From assembly GCF_009617575.1 (NCBI RefSeq), contig NZ_WIXJ01000002.1, forward strand, positions 496,001 through 560,000: a stretch of DNA of 64,000 nucleotides, in the 5' to 3' direction. Of this stretch, positions 26,516 through 35,894 are shown one piece after another (within the stretch, counting starts at the first letter, position 1; each line of letters opens with the position of its first letter). This stretch comes from Rhodocyclus gracilis (GTDB taxonomy: Bacteria > Pseudomonadota > Gammaproteobacteria > Burkholderiales > Rhodocyclaceae). The notes under the pieces are model-generated. The model saw nothing but the letters and a program-made list of their open reading frames with translations, searched no databases and was not told the origin of the DNA. Made by a program: the position numbers and the translations under genes.

Positions 26516-27041
26516 CGCCCGTATTGAAGAGGACCACTGGACGCGCATCGACGCGGCAACGGAGGCCATGCCAGACACGCCAAGCCTGCCGTCCGGGCCG
26601 ATTCTCGTGCCGCTTGCGCTCTGGCAGGCGCAGCGTGCGGCGTTGATCGCACGCGGCACGCCAGTCGGCGTCTGGCTGGATGCCGGCGAAGACGCCGCCG
26701 CGCTGGCCAACGATCTTTCCCAGCTCGACCTCATCGCCGTGAATTTCCCGAAATTCACCGACGGACGCGGCTACAGCAGCGCGCGCACCTTGCGCGAGCG
26801 CTACGGCTACCGGGGCGAATTGCGCGCCATTGGCGACGTTCTCCTCGACCAGCTTTTCTTCATGCACCGCTGTGGCTTTGACGCCTTCGCCGTGCGTGCC
26901 GACACGGATATCGAACGCGCCCTCGCCGGACTGCACAGCTTCAGCGACAGCTATCAGGGCGCGGTCGACACCCCTCTGCCGCACTTTCGCCGCGGCGATG
27001 TCGACAACTCAGCCACCCCGACCACGGGAGCCACCGCATGA
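26496..27041 (+). CDS. DUF934 sulfite-reduction accessory protein
   Basis: This is a 181-residue protein of the DUF934 family, found almost always beside cysI or cysH in proteobacteria. Conserved parts are VNFPKFTDGRGYSSARTLRERYGYRGELRAIGDVL (given by position, about residues 87-121) and DQLFFMHRCGFDAF. No catalytic motif is evident; a role in delivering or assembling something for sulfite reductase is assumed from context only. ATG 26496 lies inside the end of cysI (20-base overlap), and its own end overlaps the cysH start by ATGA. The C-terminal Ser/Thr tail is not conserved-looking. Confidence 0.9.
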   Translation: MTRIIRNARIEEDHWTRIDAATEAMPDTPSLPSGPILVPLALWQAQRAALIARGTPVGVWLDAGEDAAALANDLSQLDLIAVNFPKFTDGRGYSSARTLRERYGYRGELRAIGDVLLDQLFFMHRCGFDAFAVRADTDIERALAGLHSFSDSYQGAVDTPLPHFRRGDVDNSATPTTGATA

Positions 27042-27823
27042 AGCGCGCTGATCCGAGCGGCGACGCCGTCCTTCTCGCACGCATCGCCGAGCGCGCAGAC
27101 GAAGCAACGGCCTTCCTGCGCCGCATTACCGATGAATTCCCAGCGGTCGCCTTTGCCAGCAGTCTGGGTGTCGAAGACATGCTGCTGACCGACCTCATCG
27201 CCCGCGCCCGTCTGCCCATCACGATCTTCACGCTCGATACCGGCCGTCTGCCTGAAGAAACCTACGCGCTCATGGCCACCCAGCGGCAGCACTACGGCCT
27301 GCCCTTGCAGGTGTACTTCCCCGAGCACGTGGCGCTGGAAGCGTGGGTCGGCGAGCACGGCGTCAACGCCTTTTACGATTCGGTCGAGCAACGCCGGCAA
27401 TGCTGTCGTTTGCGCAAGGTCGAGCCGCTCGGCCGCGCGCTGGCCGGCCAGCAGGCTTGGATCACCGGCCAGCGTGCCGAACAGTCCGTCACCCGGGCCG
27501 GCCTGCCGCTACGCGAACACGACGCCGTGCATGGCATCGCCAAATTCAATCCGCTCGCCGAGTGGAGCGAACGCGAAGTCTGGGCCTACGTCGACATGCA
27601 TCACGTACCCTACAACGCCCTGCATGACCGTTTCTTCCCCAGCATCGGCTGCGCGCCCTGCACCCGCGCGATCACGCCGGGCGAGGACGTGCGCGCCGGC
27701 CGCTGGTGGTGGGAAAACGCCGAGGCCCGCGAATGCGGCCTCCACCCCGGCAAACACCCTGATGCCTCCTCCGCCATCGCTCCTGTTTCCTCGCTTATCC
27801 GTGAAGGGAAAGCCCCGCAATGA
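27038..27823 (+). CDS. cysH: Adenylylsulfate (APS) reductase, 4Fe-4S type
   Basis: This 261-residue enzyme reduces APS to sulfite with thioredoxin. The PAPS-reductase fold is shown by FASSLGVEDMLLTDL (phosphate loop) and FTLDTGRLPEETY. Two cysteine pairs, CC in RRQCCRLRKVEPL and CAPC in IGCAPCTRAI, are the cluster ligands that mark APS reductases; PAPS reductases of the E. coli type lack them. The catalytic Cys is in ECGLHPGKH near the C-terminus. The absence of an APS kinase gene (cysC) in this operon fits direct APS reduction. Start and stop overlap neighbours by four bases each. Confidence 0.95.
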   Translation: MKRADPSGDAVLLARIAERADEATAFLRRITDEFPAVAFASSLGVEDMLLTDLIARARLPITIFTLDTGRLPEETYALMATQRQHYGLPLQVYFPEHVALEAWVGEHGVNAFYDSVEQRRQCCRLRKVEPLGRALAGQQAWITGQRAEQSVTRAGLPLREHDAVHGIAKFNPLAEWSEREVWAYVDMHHVPYNALHDRFFPSIGCAPCTRAITPGEDVRAGRWWWENAEARECGLHPGKHPDASSAIAPVSSLIREGKAPQ

Positions 27824-28767
27824 ATGCTCTCGCTGCATCCGCCGCACCGGCCATCGACGCCGCGGCGACCAAAGAACTGTCGCACCTCGACTGGCTGGAA
27901 GCCGAAGCCATCCACATCCTGCGCGAAGTCGCCGGTCAGTGCAGCCGGCCGGCGCTGCTCTTCTCCGGCGGCAAGGACTCGATCTGCCTGCTGCGCCTCG
28001 CCGAAAAGGCCTTCCGCCCGGGTCGCTTCCCCTTTCCGCTGCTACACATCGACACCGGCCATAACTACCGCGAAGTGATCGACTTTCGCGACCGGCGCGC
28101 CGCCGAACTCGGCGAGCGCCTGATCGTCCGCTCGGTCGAGGATTCGATGGCGCGCGGCACCGTGGTGCTGAAATCGCCCGGCGAATCGCGCAACAAGCAC
28201 CAGTCGGTGACGCTCCTCGAAGCCATCGAGGAACACGGTTTCGACGCCTGCATCGGCGGCGCCCGCCGCGACGAGGAAAAAGCCCGCGCCAAGGAACGCA
28301 TCTTTTCCTTCCGCGACGAATTCGGTCAGTGGGACCCGAAAAATCAGCGCCCGGAACTGTGGAACCTCTATAACGCCCGCAGCGGTCCCGGCGAAAACAT
28401 GCGCGTTTTCCCGATATCCAACTGGACCGAGCTCGACGTCTGGCAATACATCGAACGCGAACGTCTCGAACTGCCGTCGATCTACTTCGCGCACCTGCGC
28501 CCCATCGTGCGCCGCAACGGCCTGCTGGCGCCCGTCACACCGGTCACGCCAGCGCAGCCTGGAGATGTCGTCGAGGAGCTGCAAGTGCGCTTCCGCACCG
28601 TCGGCGACATCACCTGCACCGCACCCGTCGAATCGTCCGCAACAACGGTCGCCGCAATCATCGAGGAGACGGCCGTCACGACCATCAGCGAACGCGGCGC
28701 CACGCGCCTCGACGACCAGACCTCGGAAGCATCGATGGAACAACGCAAGAAGGAAGGCTATTTCTGA
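27820..28767 (+). CDS. cysD: Sulfate adenylyltransferase small subunit
   Basis: This 315-residue ATP sulfurylase catalytic subunit makes APS from ATP and sulfate. It has the PP-loop LLFSGGKDSICLLRLA (about residues 46-61) and LHIDTGHNYREVIDFRD. It ends in KKEGYF, as CysD proteins do. It acts as a heterodimer with CysN, which starts on the last base of this gene's stop codon. Full length. Confidence 0.97.
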   Translation: MNALAASAAPAIDAAATKELSHLDWLEAEAIHILREVAGQCSRPALLFSGGKDSICLLRLAEKAFRPGRFPFPLLHIDTGHNYREVIDFRDRRAAELGERLIVRSVEDSMARGTVVLKSPGESRNKHQSVTLLEAIEEHGFDACIGGARRDEEKARAKERIFSFRDEFGQWDPKNQRPELWNLYNARSGPGENMRVFPISNWTELDVWQYIERERLELPSIYFAHLRPIVRRNGLLAPVTPVTPAQPGDVVEELQVRFRTVGDITCTAPVESSATTVAAIIEETAVTTISERGATRLDDQTSEASMEQRKKEGYF

Positions 28768-30128
28768 TGTCCGCCAGCGAAACCCTCACCCCACCCGCCG
28801 CGACGACCGCCTCCGCCAACACCATCGCGGCGGCCACGCCCGATAGCGGCCTGCTGCGCTTTCTCACCTGCGGCAGCGTCGACGACGGCAAGAGCACGCT
28901 GATCGGTCGCCTGCTCTACGACACGCGCGGCATCCTTGCCGACACGCTGCACGCCATCGAGCGCACCTCGCAGAAGCGTGGGCTGTCGGCCGTCGACCTG
29001 TCGCTGCTCACCGACGGCCTGCAGGCCGAGCGCGAGCAAGGCATCACCATCGATGTCGCCTACCGCTACTTCAGCACCGGCACGCGCAAGTACATCATCG
29101 CCGACGCGCCGGGGCACGAGCAGTACACGCGCAACATGGTCACCGCCGCGTCGACCGCCGATCTGGCGATCATCCTCATCGACGCGCGGCGCGGCGTGCT
29201 GACGCAAACGCGCCGGCACTCGTATCTGGCCAAGCTGATGAACATTCCGCGGCTGGTCGTCGCGGTGAACAAGATGGATCTGGTCGGCTACGACGCCGCG
29301 CGCTTCGAGGAAATCCGCGCCGACTACGAAGCCTTCGCGCGCCAGCTCGACATCGACGTGCGCTTCATCCCGATCTCGGCGCTCAATGGCGACATGATCG
29401 TCGAGCGCGGCGATAGCCTCGCCTGGTACGATGGCCCGACCCTGCTTGAATTGCTCGAAAGCGCGCCAGCCGCGCACGCCGCCGGCCGCGCACGGCACCA
29501 TGACGCGCTGCGTTTCCCCGTCCAGTATGTCTGCCGCCCGCAGGATTCGGCCAATCCGGAACTGCATGATTTCCGTGGCTTCATGGGCCGGGTCGAAGCC
29601 GGCAGCGTCGCCGTCGGTGAGCGCGTCACTGTCTTGCCCTCGGGGCGCGAAACGCGCGTGCGCGAAATCCGCCTGCTGTCCGCCGACTCCCACGATAGCG
29701 CCAACGAAGGACAACGCGCGCGCGCAGTGACCGGCGAATCGGTGACGCTACTGCTCGACGACGAGATCGATATTTCGCGTGGCGACATGATCGTCGGCCC
29801 GGACAACGCCCCGACGGTCACCCGGCGTATCGAAGCGATGCTCTGCTGGCTTTCCGAATCGCCGCTCGATCCGCGCCGCAAATACCTGATCCGGCACACG
29901 ACGCGCGAAAGCAAGGCGCTGCTCGATGGCATCGATTACCGCATCGACATCAACAGCCTCGAACGGCAAGCGGCGACGCAACTGGAAATGAACGACATCG
30001 CCCGCGTTTCCTTCCGGCTGGCGCAACCGCTGGCCGTCGACACCTATACCGACCAGCGCGCCACCGGCGCCTTCATCGTCATCGACGAAGCCAGCAACAA
30101 CACCGTCGGCGCTGGCATGATCGGCTAA
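28767..30128 (+). CDS. cysN: Sulfate adenylyltransferase GTPase subunit
   Basis: This 453-residue EF-Tu-like GTPase drives the unfavourable ATP sulfurylase reaction of CysD. G motifs are GSVDDGKSTL (G1), DAPGHEQYTRNM (G3) and NKMDL (G4), followed by beta-barrel domains. It lacks the C-terminal APS kinase (CysC) seen in NodQ-type fusions, matching the APS-type CysH upstream. The N-terminus has a short Ala/Thr-rich stretch before the G domain. Last gene of the operon. Confidence 0.97.
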   Translation: MSASETLTPPAATTASANTIAAATPDSGLLRFLTCGSVDDGKSTLIGRLLYDTRGILADTLHAIERTSQKRGLSAVDLSLLTDGLQAEREQGITIDVAYRYFSTGTRKYIIADAPGHEQYTRNMVTAASTADLAIILIDARRGVLTQTRRHSYLAKLMNIPRLVVAVNKMDLVGYDAARFEEIRADYEAFARQLDIDVRFIPISALNGDMIVERGDSLAWYDGPTLLELLESAPAAHAAGRARHHDALRFPVQYVCRPQDSANPELHDFRGFMGRVEAGSVAVGERVTVLPSGRETRVREIRLLSADSHDSANEGQRARAVTGESVTLLLDDEIDISRGDMIVGPDNAPTVTRRIEAMLCWLSESPLDPRRKYLIRHTTRESKALLDGIDYRIDINSLERQAATQLEMNDIARVSFRLAQPLAVDTYTDQRATGAFIVIDEASNNTVGAGMIG

Positions 30129-30163
30129 GGTCGGCCACTGCCGGCTACGCAAGGGCAGATACA

Positions 30164-30204
30164 CCGACACTTTCCGCGCCGCGTTCAGACGCGGAAAGTG
30201 TCGG
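30164..30204. terminator. 15-bp perfect hairpin between cysN and the chemoreceptor gene
   Basis: CCGACACTTTCCGCG (30164-30178) pairs with CGCGGAAAGTGTCGG (30190-30204) around an 11-base loop. The right arm is inside the last codons of the chemoreceptor gene. There is no U run. It is placed to act on both convergent transcripts. Confidence 0.5.
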
Positions 30205-32116
30205 CCGCCCGGTTCAACTCGCTCGCCAGCTCGCGCAGGCGCTTCGCCTCCTGGGCAACACCAGCCACGGCAGTGGCGTTCTCCGAGTTCATGTTGGCCA
30301 CCTGCTCGACATTGCCGGCAATGAGTTCCGTCGCCTGACTTTGCTCCTTGAGCGCGCCGGAAATCTCGTTGATCGCCCGCACCACCTCGACAATCGCCTC
30401 GCTGATGCGCGCCATGCCGTCGCGCGTCTGATCGGCAAGCGTCACGCAGGCGTTGACGCGAATCGCCCCTTCCTCGATGCCCGAAATCGCCTGCGTCGTG
30501 CTCTGCTGAATGAGGCTGATGGTGTCGGAGATCTCCTGCGTCGACAGGGCCGTGCGCTCCGCGAGCTTACGCACCTCATCGGCAACCACCGCGAAGCCGC
30601 GCCCCTGTTCGCCCGCCCGCGCTGCCTCGATTGCCGCATTCAGCGCCAGCAGATTGGTCTGGTCGGCGATCTCCTTGATAACCGTGACGATTTCGGAAAT
30701 GCGCTGCGAATCTTCGCCGAGCCTGCCGACGCGCTGCGCCGACTGATTGACGATCTCGGCGCTGGCGCGCATCTCGCTGACCATATTGGCGACGATGCTG
30801 TCGCCTTCGCTCGTGAGTTGGCCGGCGCTACCGGCCAGCTGATCGACACTCGTCGCGCTATCCGACACTTGGCGCACGCTCACCGTGATTTCTTCGAGCG
30901 TGGCGGCGATGGAGGCCGTCGCGTCATTCTGCTGCGCGCTGCCCTGCGAGACGTTTTCCGACATATGCACCAGCGTGCCGGCGGCACCGTTGAGCGATTC
31001 GACGCTACCGTGAATGCTGGCGACGATGCCGCGCAGGCCTTCCTGCATGCGGGCGATGGCGGCCATCATGCTGGCCGTATCGCGATCGCGCAGCGCAATC
31101 GGCTGACGCAAATCGCCGCCGGCGATGCGGCTCGCCACCTCCGCCGCGACGTTCGGCTCACCGCCGAGCGGCGCCAGCACCAGACGCCGCAGCAGGAAGA
31201 GCAGCAGAGCGATGAGGACGACGCAGCCCACCGCCCCCGCCGCGACAATCGCCAGCAGCCGCCCGCGCACCAGCTGTGCAACTTCCGCCAGCGGATAGCC
31301 CGAAATGACGTTGAAGCCCCAGGCCGGAAACTCCCGATGATCGAGCACCCAGCCGCTACCGTCCTTGAGCAAGGCGCTGACCGACTCGTCGCTCACATGC
31401 GACGAACGAAAGCGCACCACGCCCTTGCCATCGACCACGGCAAGGAAGCCGCTGTCGAGCAGGCGACTCGCATCGACGATCTCCTTGACCGCCGCCATGT
31501 CGATCTTGTAGCCGACGTACCAGATGCCGATGATCTGGCCATTCGCGTCACGCAGGGGTTCGTAACCGGTCAGGTAGGGGCTGCCGAGAATATCGACCTT
31601 GCCGTAAAACGCCCGCCCCTCACGGATCGCCGCGTAGGCCGCTCCCTTCGGATCGAGCACGGTGCCGATCGCCCGTTCGCCGTCCTTCTTGACGTTGGTC
31701 GACACCCGGACAAAATCGTCGCCGCTCTTGACGAAAAGAGTCGCCGAGCCGCCGCCGATGGCGACGACGCCGTCAACCAGATCAAAGCGATTGGACTGCG
31801 GCTGCGCGCCGAACATTAGCTCGGGCACATCACGCTCCTTGACGCGCACGGGTGCGCCCAGCGCCGCCGGCCCCAGGGCGCGGCCACGCTGCATCAGCAA
31901 GCGCAGCGAACTGCGCGTCTGCTCCATCACCAGCGCATCCGTCACGCCGAGCAATTGCACCAGCGACTGCCGCTCGTTGGCGGCGAGCTCACTGACGCCC
32001 GTTTCAATGCGCTGGCGCTCGAACCACGAGAACAGCAGCGCGCCGCCGATCACCGAGACAACCACGAAGACAGATACCGGCACGGCAAAGCGTGCCTGCA
32101 GCGTTTTCAACCACAT
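30185..32116 (-). CDS. Methyl-accepting chemotaxis protein with periplasmic Cache domain
   Basis: This is a 643-residue inner-membrane receptor. A first membrane segment (about residues 9-31) is followed by a periplasmic sensor of roughly 270 residues. Its [34 protein letters not shown] (by position) is typical of Cache_3-Cache_2 sensors. A second membrane segment ([23 protein letters not shown] region), a HAMP domain and a signalling coiled coil follow. The hairpin tip reads [21 protein letters not shown] and [18 protein letters not shown]. There is no C-terminal pentapeptide for CheR. ATG 32116 has GGGGGAGG upstream; the frame continues further but without sense. Ligand unknown. Confidence 0.94.
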   Translation of the reverse strand: MWLKTLQARFAVPVSVFVVVSVIGGALLFSWFERQRIETGVSELAANERQSLVQLLGVTDALVMEQTRSSLRLLMQRGRALGPAALGAPVRVKERDVPELMFGAQPQSNRFDLVDGVVAIGGGSATLFVKSGDDFVRVSTNVKKDGERAIGTVLDPKGAAYAAIREGRAFYGKVDILGSPYLTGYEPLRDANGQIIGIWYVGYKIDMAAVKEIVDASRLLDSGFLAVVDGKGVVRFRSSHVSDESVSALLKDGSGWVLDHREFPAWGFNVISGYPLAEVAQLVRGRLLAIVAAGAVGCVVLIALLLFLLRRLVLAPLGGEPNVAAEVASRIAGGDLRQPIALRDRDTASMMAAIARMQEGLRGIVASIHGSVESLNGAAGTLVHMSENVSQGSAQQNDATASIAATLEEITVSVRQVSDSATSVDQLAGSAGQLTSEGDSIVANMVSEMRASAEIVNQSAQRVGRLGEDSQRISEIVTVIKEIADQTNLLALNAAIEAARAGEQGRGFAVVADEVRKLAERTALSTQEISDTISLIQQSTTQAISGIEEGAIRVNACVTLADQTRDGMARISEAIVEVVRAINEISGALKEQSQATELIAGNVEQVANMNSENATAVAGVAQEAKRLRELASELNRAADTFRV

Positions 32117-32280
32117 CCCCGCACCTCCCCCTGGATTACGACGTTCAACGCCCGACAGCACCCCTACCGGATGTGCGGTAGTCTGCCATGAACGACAAAG
32201 CGCCGGGGAGCGGCGTGAGGGCGCAAAAAAACGTACGCCCGAGAGGCGGGGGAAAGAGCTGCCGCAGCGGTCGACCTGAC

Positions 32281-33015
32281 TTAGAGGCGGCGGCGCCGTG
32301 CCTCGTACAGGCAGACGCCCGTCGCCACCGAGACGTTGAGGCTTGCCACCGAGCCGAGCAGGGGAATCGACACCAGTTGATCGCAGGTTTCGCGCGTCAG
32401 ACGACGCATGCCGTCGCCTTCGGCCCCCAGCACCCAGGCGGTTGCCTGCGGCCATTCAGCGGCGTAGAGATCCTGCGTCGCCTCGGCATCGGTACCGATG
32501 ACGCAAATATCGCGTTCCTTCAACTCACGCAGTGTCCGCGCGAGGTTGGTGACAGCAATGTAGGGAACGGTTTCGGCCGCGCCGCTGGCGACCTTGATCG
32601 CCGTTTGCGTAAGGCCCACGGCGCGGTCTTTCGGCGCGATCACCGCATGCGCACCGACGGCGTCGGCGACGCGCAGACAAGCGCCCAGATTGTGCGGGTC
32701 CTGAATGCCGTCGAGCACGAGCAACAGCGGCGGCTCTTCGAGCGTGTCGAGCACGTCGTCGAGTGTCACGTAAGGCATGGCGGCGTCGACCTGCGCGACG
32801 ACGCCCTGATGGCGCCCGGCGGGTGCCATCGCCGACAGCCGTGCCGCGTCGACGGGCAACAGACGCACGCCGGCGATTTCCGCGCGCCGCACGAGATCGC
32901 GCGAACGGGCATCGCTGCGCGCGGCGTCGACGTAGATTTCGCGAATCGAATCCGGCGCGTGGCGGAGTTTGGCGAGAACGGCGTGAAACCCGTGGATCGG
33001 GCGAAACTGCGACAT
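32281..33015 (-). CDS. rlmB: 23S rRNA (guanosine-2251-2'-O)-methyltransferase RlmB
   Basis: This 244-residue SPOUT methyltransferase modifies Gm2251 in the peptidyl-transferase P-loop of 23S rRNA. The N-terminal substrate-binding part ([11 protein letters not shown]) is followed by the trefoil-knot domain. Its SpoU motifs are [24 protein letters not shown] (by position), [13 protein letters not shown] and [23 protein letters not shown] 33015 begins the domain. It lies 153 bases downstream of rnr on the same strand, the usual rnr-rlmB pair. Confidence 0.96.
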   Translation of the reverse strand: MSQFRPIHGFHAVLAKLRHAPDSIREIYVDAARSDARSRDLVRRAEIAGVRLLPVDAARLSAMAPAGRHQGVVAQVDAAMPYVTLDDVLDTLEEPPLLLVLDGIQDPHNLGACLRVADAVGAHAVIAPKDRAVGLTQTAIKVASGAAETVPYIAVTNLARTLRELKERDICVIGTDAEATQDLYAAEWPQATAWVLGAEGDGMRRLTRETCDQLVSIPLLGSVASLNVSVATGVCLYEARRRRL

Positions 33016-33168
33016 GAGCGTACATCCTTCAGCAAAGAGGCGGCGAGTGTAGCAGTTGCCGGGCAAAGCCGCGCGAGCGGGCCGACGGGAAGCCGGCGGA
33101 GGCGCCCTCGCCGCCCGCTCCTGTGCCTGAAAGCTGCGCCGACCACGTCAGCGCAGCAGCGCCCCGGC

Positions 33169-35730
33169 TCAGCTCCGGGCTTTGCGCGCCGCGGGCCGCG
33201 GCTTCTTGGCGGCTTTGGACGTGGCCTTGGCAGCCGCTTGACGCGGTGCACCGGAGGCCGCCTTCTTGCGTGCGGGCGCCGCCTTCTTTGCCTCTGCCTT
33301 ACCCGGCGCCTTGGCGGGGGCTTTGGCGGGGGCTTTGCGCGGCGCCTTGGCCGGTTTCGCCTCCTCTGTGGACGCGCGTTTGGCCGGCGAGGCACTGCTC
33401 GGTGTCGTCCCGGCGCTGCGCCTGCTCACCCGCTTTCTCGGCGAGGATGACGACGCGGGCGAAGATGAAGGCGCTTGGGCGTGGGAGGACACCGACGCGG
33501 GGGCGGAGCCTGCGGACTTGCCCTGCCGCATCTGTCCGTTTGCCGGCGTCGCCGCGAGGACGAAATCGATGCGCCCGGTTTCCAGATCGGAGCGCACGAG
33601 CTTCACGCGCAGGCGGTCGCCGAGTCGGTAGCGACGGCCGCTACGCTCGCCCAGCATCTGGTGGCGCGTCGCGTCGAACTGGAAGTAATCCTCGCCCAGT
33701 TCGGAGACATGCACCAGGCCCTCGACGTAGACCTGATCGAGCGCGACGAACACGCCGAAATGCGTCACGGCGGCGATGGTGCCGTCGAACTCCTCGCCGA
33801 TGCGCTCCTTCATGTAGTAGCACTTGAGCCAGTTGGAGACATCGCGCGTGGCCTCGTCGGCCCGCCGCTCGGTCATCGAGCAGTGCAGGCCAATGTCATC
33901 CCAGTCCGCTGCTGGCAGGCGCTCACCGGCCAGCGTCGCCTTGATGGCCCGATGTACCAGCAGGTCGGGATAGCGGCGGATCGGCGAGGTGAAGTGCGCG
34001 TAGCGCTCGTAGGCGAGGCCGAAGTGGCCGACGTTATCCGGGCTGTACATCGCCTGACGCAGGGAGCGCAGCATCACCGTCTGCAGGAGTTGTGCGTCCG
34101 GGCGGGGCTTGATCTTTTCGAGCAGCGCCGCGTAATCGGAGGCGGAGGGGCTTTCACCGCCATCGAGGCCCAGACCGAACTCCTTGAGGAAGTTGCGCAA
34201 CCCTTCGAGTTTCTCCGGCGTCGGCCCCTGGTGCACCCGATACAGGCACGGCTGCTTGTGTTCTTCGAGGAAGGCGGAAGCACAGACGTTGGCAGCGAGC
34301 ATGCATTCTTCGATCAGGCGGTGCGCCTCGTTGCGGTGCACCGGCACGATGTTGGCGATCTTGCCCTGATCGTCGAACAGCATCATCGTCTCGGTCGTCT
34401 CGAAATCGATGGCGCCGCGCTGCGTACGCGCCTTGGCCAGCGCCTGATAGAGCGCATACAGGTTGGTCAGATGTGGCAGCAGGCTTTGCTGCGTTGCATT
34501 CTCCGGCGTTGCCGCCTGCGACAGCCAGTCCCATACCTGCGTGTAGGTCAGCCGCGCCGCCGAGCGGAACACCGCCGGATAAAAGCGGTAGCCGTCGACC
34601 GTGCCTTTGGCACTGACCTGCATGTCGCACACCATCGCCAGGCGGTCGACCTCGGGGTTGAGCGAACACAGACCGTTCGAGAGTTTCTCCGGCAGCATCG
34701 GAATGACACGGCGGGGGAAATACACCGAGTTGCCGCGCTCCTTCGCTCCGCGATCCAGCGCCGAGCCCGGCCGCACGTAGTGCGAGACGTCGGCGATGGC
34801 GACGACCAAGCGCCAGCCTGCGTTCTTGCCCTTGCCGCGCTTTTCGGCGTAAACGGCATCGTCGAAGTCCTTCGCCGTCTCGCCGTCGATGGTCACCAGC
34901 GGCAGATCGCGCAGGTCGACGCGACCCGTCGTATCGACCTTGCGCACCTTGGCCGGCAGCGCCTTGGTTTCGGCAAGCGATTCGCTATCAAACTCGAACG
35001 GCAGCTCGTGCTTGCGCAGGGCGATCTCGATTTCCATGCCGGGATCGGCGTAGTTGCCGAGCACTTCGACGATGCGACCGATAGGCTGCGCGTGGCGGCT
35101 GGGTTGCTCGATGATCTCGACCATCACCACCTGCCCGGGCTGGGCCCGCGCCTTCGCCTTTTTCTCAGGCGGCACCAGGATGTCCTGACTGATCCGCCGG
35201 TTCTCCGGCACAACCACGGTGATGCCATGTTCGACGATGACCCGGCCAACTACGCGTGAGTTGGCGCGTTCGAGCACCTCGACAATCACGCCTTCGCGCC
35301 GCCCCTTGCGGTCGACGCCGACCACCCGCGCCAGAGCGCGGTCGCCGTGCAAGACTTTCGACATCTGACGCGCCTCAAGAAACAGATCGGCTCCGCCATC
35401 GTCGGGCACCAGGAAGCCAAACCCGTCCGGATGGCCTTCGATACGGCCAGCGATGAGGCTGGCACGCTCGGGGACGATGTACGCGCCTTTGCGGTTACGC
35501 ATCAGCTGCGCCTCGCGCTCCATCGCGCCGAGGCGCCGCTGGAAGGCAATGACTTCATCATCGGCGATGTCGAGCACAGCGCATAAATGCTCGAATGTTG
35601 CGGGGGCGCCCTCTTCTTCAAGGCGCTGCAGAATGTACTCGCGCGACGGCAGCGGATACTCGTAGCGTTCCGACTCCCGCGCAAAAAAAGGATCGGCTTT
35701 TCGGACTTTCGATAATTTCTTTATTGACAT
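33169..35730 (-). CDS. rnr: Ribonuclease R with long Lys/Ala/Pro tail
   Basis: This 853-residue processive 3'-5' exoribonuclease degrades structured RNA. The order is an N-terminal helix-turn-helix (REYILQRLEEEGAP), two cold-shock domains, the RNB catalytic domain and an S1 domain. RNB is shown by DLPLVTIDGETAKDFDDAVY with the catalytic Asp cluster, and S1 by IAAVTHFGVFVALDQVYVEGLVHVS. The last about 130 residues are low-complexity and very basic (KAPRKAPAKAPAKAPGKAEAKK), similar to histone H1-like tails; E. coli RNase R has a shorter basic tail. ATG 35730 is chosen over 35745. The tRNA-Leu promoter overlaps this start. Confidence 0.97.
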   Translation of the reverse strand: MSIKKLSKVRKADPFFARESERYEYPLPSREYILQRLEEEGAPATFEHLCAVLDIADDEVIAFQRRLGAMEREAQLMRNRKGAYIVPERASLIAGRIEGHPDGFGFLVPDDGGADLFLEARQMSKVLHGDRALARVVGVDRKGRREGVIVEVLERANSRVVGRVIVEHGITVVVPENRRISQDILVPPEKKAKARAQPGQVVMVEIIEQPSRHAQPIGRIVEVLGNYADPGMEIEIALRKHELPFEFDSESLAETKALPAKVRKVDTTGRVDLRDLPLVTIDGETAKDFDDAVYAEKRGKGKNAGWRLVVAIADVSHYVRPGSALDRGAKERGNSVYFPRRVIPMLPEKLSNGLCSLNPEVDRLAMVCDMQVSAKGTVDGYRFYPAVFRSAARLTYTQVWDWLSQAATPENATQQSLLPHLTNLYALYQALAKARTQRGAIDFETTETMMLFDDQGKIANIVPVHRNEAHRLIEECMLAANVCASAFLEEHKQPCLYRVHQGPTPEKLEGLRNFLKEFGLGLDGGESPSASDYAALLEKIKPRPDAQLLQTVMLRSLRQAMYSPDNVGHFGLAYERYAHFTSPIRRYPDLLVHRAIKATLAGERLPAADWDDIGLHCSMTERRADEATRDVSNWLKCYYMKERIGEEFDGTIAAVTHFGVFVALDQVYVEGLVHVSELGEDYFQFDATRHQMLGERSGRRYRLGDRLRVKLVRSDLETGRIDFVLAATPANGQMRQGKSAGSAPASVSSHAQAPSSSPASSSSPRKRVSRRSAGTTPSSASPAKRASTEEAKPAKAPRKAPAKAPAKAPGKAEAKKAAPARKKAASGAPRQAAAKATSKAAKKPRPAARKARS

Positions 35731-35751
35731 CGCAAAACTTTCCATTAAAAT
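35724..35751 (+). promoter_or_regulatory. Promoter of tRNA-Leu
   Basis: TTGACA (35724-35729) and TAAAAT (35746-35751) are separated by 16 bases and end 17 bases before the tRNA. It is a near-consensus promoter that overlaps the divergent rnr start codon. Confidence 0.75.
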
Positions 35752-35768
35752 TCGCGCTTCTTCGCACT

Positions 35769-35855
35769 GCCCAGGTGGCGAAATTGGTAGACGCGCTAGG
35801 TTCAGGTCCTAGTGGTGGCAACACTGTGGAGGTTCGAGTCCTCTCCTGGGCACCA
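35769..35855 (+). tRNA. tRNA-Leu (anticodon CAG)
   Basis: The 87-base sequence folds as a class II tRNA: acceptor stem GCCCAGG/CCTGGGC, discriminator A and encoded CCA. The D arm is GCGAAATTGGTAGACGC, the anticodon arm is CTAGGTTCAGGTCCTAG with anticodon CAG, a long variable arm follows, and the T arm holds GGTTCGAGTCC. It reads CUG codons, the most used Leu codon in this GC-rich DNA. Confidence 0.98.
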
Positions 35856-35868
35856 AAAGTTGTCAGAG

Positions 35869-35894
35869 AAAGCCGGCTTACCGCCGGCTTTTTT
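35869..35894 (+). terminator. Rho-independent terminator of tRNA-Leu
   Basis: AAAGCCGGC and GCCGGCTTT pair around TTACC and are followed by more T (TTTTTT in total). It lies 13 bases after the tRNA. Confidence 0.92.
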
